From Vicinamibacteria bacterium (GTDB lineage: Bacteria; Acidobacteriota; Vicinamibacteria; Vicinamibacterales; 2-12-FULL-66-21): a stretch of 8,749 nucleotides of DNA. The position numbers and the translations under genes are program-made. Each line of letters starts with the position of its first letter. Within the stretch, counting starts at the first letter, position 1. Below the pieces are notes generated by a model that worked only from the letters and a program-made list of their open reading frames with translations, did no database searches and had not been told where the DNA came from. Where the stretch lies: assembly GCA_025937075.1 (NCBI GenBank), contig JAICSD010000161.1:1-8749 (forward strand), written 5' to 3'. Shown piece by piece: positions 6,311 to 8,749 of this stretch.

Positions 6311-7698
6311 TTCGCGGGCTCCACGATCAGCTCAACGCGGCGGTCGAGCGGCAGAAAGCGCGCGGCGATCGCCTGCAGGTCGGCCGGCGACAGCGCGTGA
6401 TACCGCGAGAGATCCTCGTTGAAATAGCCCGCGTTGCCGGCCGCGAAGTCGTACGCGTTCAATTGATCCCCCACGCCGCCGAATCCACCGACGCGCTCCA
6501 TCCGATCATAAAAGGATGCTTCCATCTGGTTGAGGGCGCGCTTGAACTCGCGCTCGTCCGGCGGCGATTCCTGCAGGCGCCGGATTTCTTCGTCGACGAT
6601 GCCCCGAATCTTGTCCATCGTGGAGGCCACGCTCGTGCCCTGAGCCGGCGGCTTCGCCGTGACGGTAATCTCGAATTGGGAATTGAGCCGTTGCGATGCT
6701 TGCACGGCCGAGACGTCCTGCGCGATCTGCAGGTCGTACACGAGGCGCTTGTAGAGCCGCGAGTTCTTGCCTCCGGCGAGCACCAGCGCGACGAGGTCCA
6801 GCTCCGCATCGCCGGGCGCAAGGCCGGGCGGTGTGATCCAGTCAAGGTACAGGCGGGGAAGCTGGACGTGATCCTGAATGGTCTTGCGGCGCGTTTCGGT
6901 CAGGAACGCGTGCGGATAGTCGATCGGCGGCACCGGTGCCGCTCCCGGCTTCACGTCGGAAAACCACTTCTCGACGGCAGCCTTCGCGGCGGCTGAATCG
7001 ATGTCGCCCGCAATCACCAGGCTGGCGTTCGATGGTTCGTAATACCGCCTGAAGAAGTCCAGGACGTCTTCGTAGCTGGCCGCCGAGAGATCTTCCATCG
7101 AGCCGATCGTCGGCCAGCGGTAGGGATGCCCTTCCGGGTACAGCATCTCGCCGATGGCGATCGACGCCATTCCGTACGGCGCGTTCTCGTAGTTCTCACG
7201 GCGCTCGTTCTTCACGACATCGCGCTGCGCGTCCACGGTCTTCGGGGACATCGCGTCGAGCAGGTATCCCATCCGATCGGATTCGAGATACAGCGCGAGG
7301 TCGAGCGCGTTGGACGGGACGTCGATGTAGTAATTCGTGCGGTCGTCCGCGGTCGATGCGTTGTTCGTTCCGCCGGCCGCTTCGAGCAGCTGATCGAACG
7401 CGCCGTACTTCACGTGGCCCGATCCCATGAACATGAGATGCTCGAACAGGTGCGCGAACCCGGTGCGGCCGGGCTTCTCGCGCGCCGAGCCGACGTGGTA
7501 CCAGACGTTCACCGTGAGCAGCGGGACCGTGTGATCCTCGTGCAGGATCACGTGCAGCCCGTTCGGCAGCGTGAATTGCGTGAACGGCACGTCGAAGCGC
7601 TGCTCCGCCGGAGGCGCCGCCGGCGCCTGCGCCTGCAGCACCGGCGCAGCCGCCACGAGGAGCGCTCCAAGCATCCAGCGCCGCATCGTCTTCTTCAT
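6307..7698 (-). CDS. M16B zinc metallopeptidase, catalytic subunit (HxxEH)
   Basis: 463 residues. Signal peptide MKKTMRRWMLGALLVAAAPV with likely cleavage after AQA (residue 25), then a Pro/Ala-rich linker. The first M16 domain (about 38-185) has the inverted zinc motif HLFEH at 83-87 (His83, Glu86 as general base, His87) and the distal zinc ligand Glu165 in VVKNERREN. The second domain (about 205-390) lacks the Arg/Tyr pair: in LVYDLQIAQDVSA the corresponding residues are Val320 and Gln327. The active site therefore probably has to be completed by the R/Y-bearing partner encoded immediately downstream with a 4-base GTGA overlap. Expected product: a periplasmic zinc endopeptidase acting on peptides inside a closed heterodimer chamber. 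First gene of a three-gene operon; ATG at 7698 gives a proper Lys/Arg n-region, while the in-frame Met5 is a weaker alternative. No clear Shine-Dalgarno precedes the start. Confidence 0.93.
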   Translation of the reverse strand: MKKTMRRWMLGALLVAAAPVLQAQAPAAPPAEQRFDVPFTQFTLPNGLHVILHEDHTVPLLTVNVWYHVGSAREKPGRTGFAHLFEHLMFMGSGHVKYGAFDQLLEAAGGTNNASTADDRTNYYIDVPSNALDLALYLESDRMGYLLDAMSPKTVDAQRDVVKNERRENYENAPYGMASIAIGEMLYPEGHPYRWPTIGSMEDLSAASYEDVLDFFRRYYEPSNASLVIAGDIDSAAAKAAVEKWFSDVKPGAAPVPPIDYPHAFLTETRRKTIQDHVQLPRLYLDWITPPGLAPGDAELDLVALVLAGGKNSRLYKRLVYDLQIAQDVSAVQASQRLNSQFEITVTAKPPAQGTSVASTMDKIRGIVDEEIRRLQESPPDEREFKRALNQMEASFYDRMERVGGFGGVGDQLNAYDFAAGNAGYFNEDLSRYHALSPADLQAIAARFLPLDRRVELIVEPAK

Positions 7699-7724
7699 GC
7701 AGAGATTCTAATACTCTAAAGAGG
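7699..7724. promoter_or_regulatory. 26-bp divergent spacer, start-proximal -10-like element
   Basis: Only 26 bp separate the start codons of the M16 operon (minus) and the aminotransferase (plus), and this is the most AT-rich patch of the neighbourhood. On the minus strand it contains TAGAAT (7710-7705), one mismatch from the TATAAT -10 consensus, ending 6 nt before the M16 ATG. Transcription from it would begin at or next to the ATG, giving a leaderless mRNA. No matching -35 is visible. On the plus strand, AAAGAGG (7718-7724) looks like a ribosome-binding sequence but touches the aminotransferase ATG with no spacing, which is closer than normal. Confidence 0.3.
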
Positions 7725-8749
7725 ATGTTCTCGGATCGCGTGCCCTCGGATCGTGAACCGAATCGTCTGGCGGGTGCGCTGTCGCGGATCCGCGGACGCA
7801 CGCCAATCCTCGATCTGACCGTCTCGAATCCCACTCGTGTGAATCTTCCGTATCCGCCCGATCTTCTCGCCGGGCTTGCCGACCCTGCGGGGTTGACGTA
7901 CACCCCTGAGCCGTTGGGGCTCGTCACCGCGCGGGAAGCCGTGGCGGGCGAGCTGAATCGACGCGGCCTCCGGATTCCCGCGCGCCAGGTGGTCCTCGCC
8001 GCGAGCACGAGCGAGGCGTACTCGCTGCTGTTCAAGTTGTTGTGCGATGCCGGCGCGGCCTCGGTCCTCACACCCGTGCCGAGCTATCCGTTGTTCGATC
8101 ACCTCACGCGTCTCGATGGCGTGCAGCAGCGCCGCTACGAGCTCGACTACTACAGCGGTTGGAGCCTCGACGTCCACACGCTCGATCGGGAGTGGACGTC
8201 CGACACGCGCGCCGTGCTCGTGGTGAGCCCGAACAATCCCACCGGCTCCATCATCGGGCACGAGGACATGTCGGGCCTGTTCGAGCGGTGTGCCGCACGG
8301 CGCGCCGCCCTCATCATCGACGAGGTCTTCTGCGACTATCCGCTGAGGGGTGGCCTTCCCGATCCGCTACAGAGCGATCGCTGTCTTCAATTCCGCCTCG
8401 GAGGGCTGTCCAAGAGTGCGGGGCTGCCTCAGCTGAAGCTCGCGTGGATTGCCGTCGACGGTCCGACGCCTGTCGTCGAGGAAGCGCTCGACCGTCTCGA
8501 GTTGATCGCGGATACCTATTTGTCCGTGTCGACGCCCGTGCAGTGCGCGCTTCCGCGGCTGCTGCACGAGAGCCGTCCCGTTCGCGATGCCATCCTCGGG
8601 CGAGTGCTCGAAAATTATCACGCGCTTCGACGGATGGCGACAGACTTGCACGGCGTCACGGTCCTGGACGCGGATGGGGGCTGGTCCGCAGTCCTTCGCG
8701 TGCCAGCCGTGGCGAGCGAGGAGGCGTTGGTGCTCGATCTGCTCGAGCG
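7725..8749 (+). CDS. PLP-dependent class I/II aminotransferase, 3' end beyond window
   Basis: An open frame of 341 codons from ATG 7725 runs without a stop to the right edge, so the C-terminus is missing; fold-type I aminotransferases usually have about 380-400 residues. Visible hallmarks: LTVSNPT near 31-37, YTPEPLGL at 59-66 (substrate-side loop), STSEAYS followed by LFKLLCDAG at 94-110 (cofactor phosphate region), NNPTG at 170-174 with the PLP-contacting Asn171, DEVF with Asp199 contacting the pyridine nitrogen, and GLSKSAGLPQLKLAW, where Lys230 should form the Schiff base. It transfers an amino group between an amino acid and a 2-oxo acid in the cytoplasm; substrate preference cannot be told from this part. 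The ATG at 7725 is the first one and leaves a plausible N-terminus, but it has no properly spaced Shine-Dalgarno; GTG at 7740 is a possible alternative. Divergent from the M16 operon with a 26-bp gap. Confidence 0.9.
   Translation, partial: MFSDRVPSDREPNRLAGALSRIRGRTPILDLTVSNPTRVNLPYPPDLLAGLADPAGLTYTPEPLGLVTAREAVAGELNRRGLRIPARQVVLAASTSEAYSLLFKLLCDAGAASVLTPVPSYPLFDHLTRLDGVQQRRYELDYYSGWSLDVHTLDREWTSDTRAVLVVSPNNPTGSIIGHEDMSGLFERCAARRAALIIDEVFCDYPLRGGLPDPLQSDRCLQFRLGGLSKSAGLPQLKLAWIAVDGPTPVVEEALDRLELIADTYLSVSTPVQCALPRLLHESRPVRDAILGRVLENYHALRRMATDLHGVTVLDADGGWSAVLRVPAVASEEALVLDLLE

Noticed and set aside
5036..6400. Long plus-strand open frame (454 codons) opposite the two M16 genes
   Set aside because: Very Arg-rich and low-complexity. 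It crosses the boundary of two genuine genes with signal peptides and family motifs, so it is an antisense shadow.
7610..7640. GGCGCC-rich, partly palindromic stretch
   Set aside because: It encodes the Ala/Pro-rich end of the signal peptide and linker of the M16 catalytic subunit; low-complexity coding sequence explains it.
7716..8261. Minus-strand open frame of 181 codons at the right end
   Set aside because: It is antisense to the aminotransferase, whose PLP-lysine, NNPTG and cofactor motifs are all in frame on the plus strand.

Overview
The window is GC-rich chromosomal DNA (roughly two thirds G+C by eye, with strong G/C preference at third codon positions) from a free-living bacterium with a secretory Gram-negative type of gene content. 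The mix of exported peptidases, a Tat-exported PhoD-like phosphatase, a heterodimer-type M16 pair and GGGGTC-type palindromes would fit an acidobacterial (for example Vicinamibacteria-like) genome. That placement is inference only; no rRNA, tRNA or marker gene is present.

Layout from left to right. The left edge (about 1-120) reads on the minus strand as a piece of gamma-glutamyltransferase with no visible N-terminal part. It abuts a pair of mutually inverted GGGGTC palindromes (127-169) lying just behind the stop codon of the next gene. Then come two translationally coupled minus-strand genes: an exported P1-family self-processing peptidase (1749-2909) followed by a Tat-exported PhoD-like phosphatase (172-1752), overlapping by ATGA. 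A 50-bp divergent spacer leads to a plus-strand sodium:solute symporter (2960-4366). The symporter converges on a second minus-strand operon; a small hairpin spans the junction of the two ends.

The second operon, in transcription order, is a catalytic M16B zinc protease (7698 to 6307), a non-catalytic M16B partner (GTG start at 6310, down to 4868) and a DinB/YfiT-like putative metal-binding protein (4867 to 4376). All three are overlapping or directly abutting. The two M16 subunits have complementary defects: one carries HxxEH and lacks the R/Y pair, the other carries R/Y and lacks HxxEH. They therefore look like obligate heterodimer halves. Only 26 bp separate the first M16 gene from a divergent plus-strand PLP-dependent aminotransferase (7725 onward) that runs off the right edge.

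Most of the window concerns exported hydrolysis (peptides, phosphoesters) plus uptake and amino-acid metabolism. I see no phage, insertion sequence, CRISPR array, toxin-antitoxin or defence gene, and no clearly undescribed system. The points most worth a second look are the GGT remnant with its palindromes, the complementary M16 pair with its DinB tail, and the very compact divergent spacers with start-proximal -10-like sequences.
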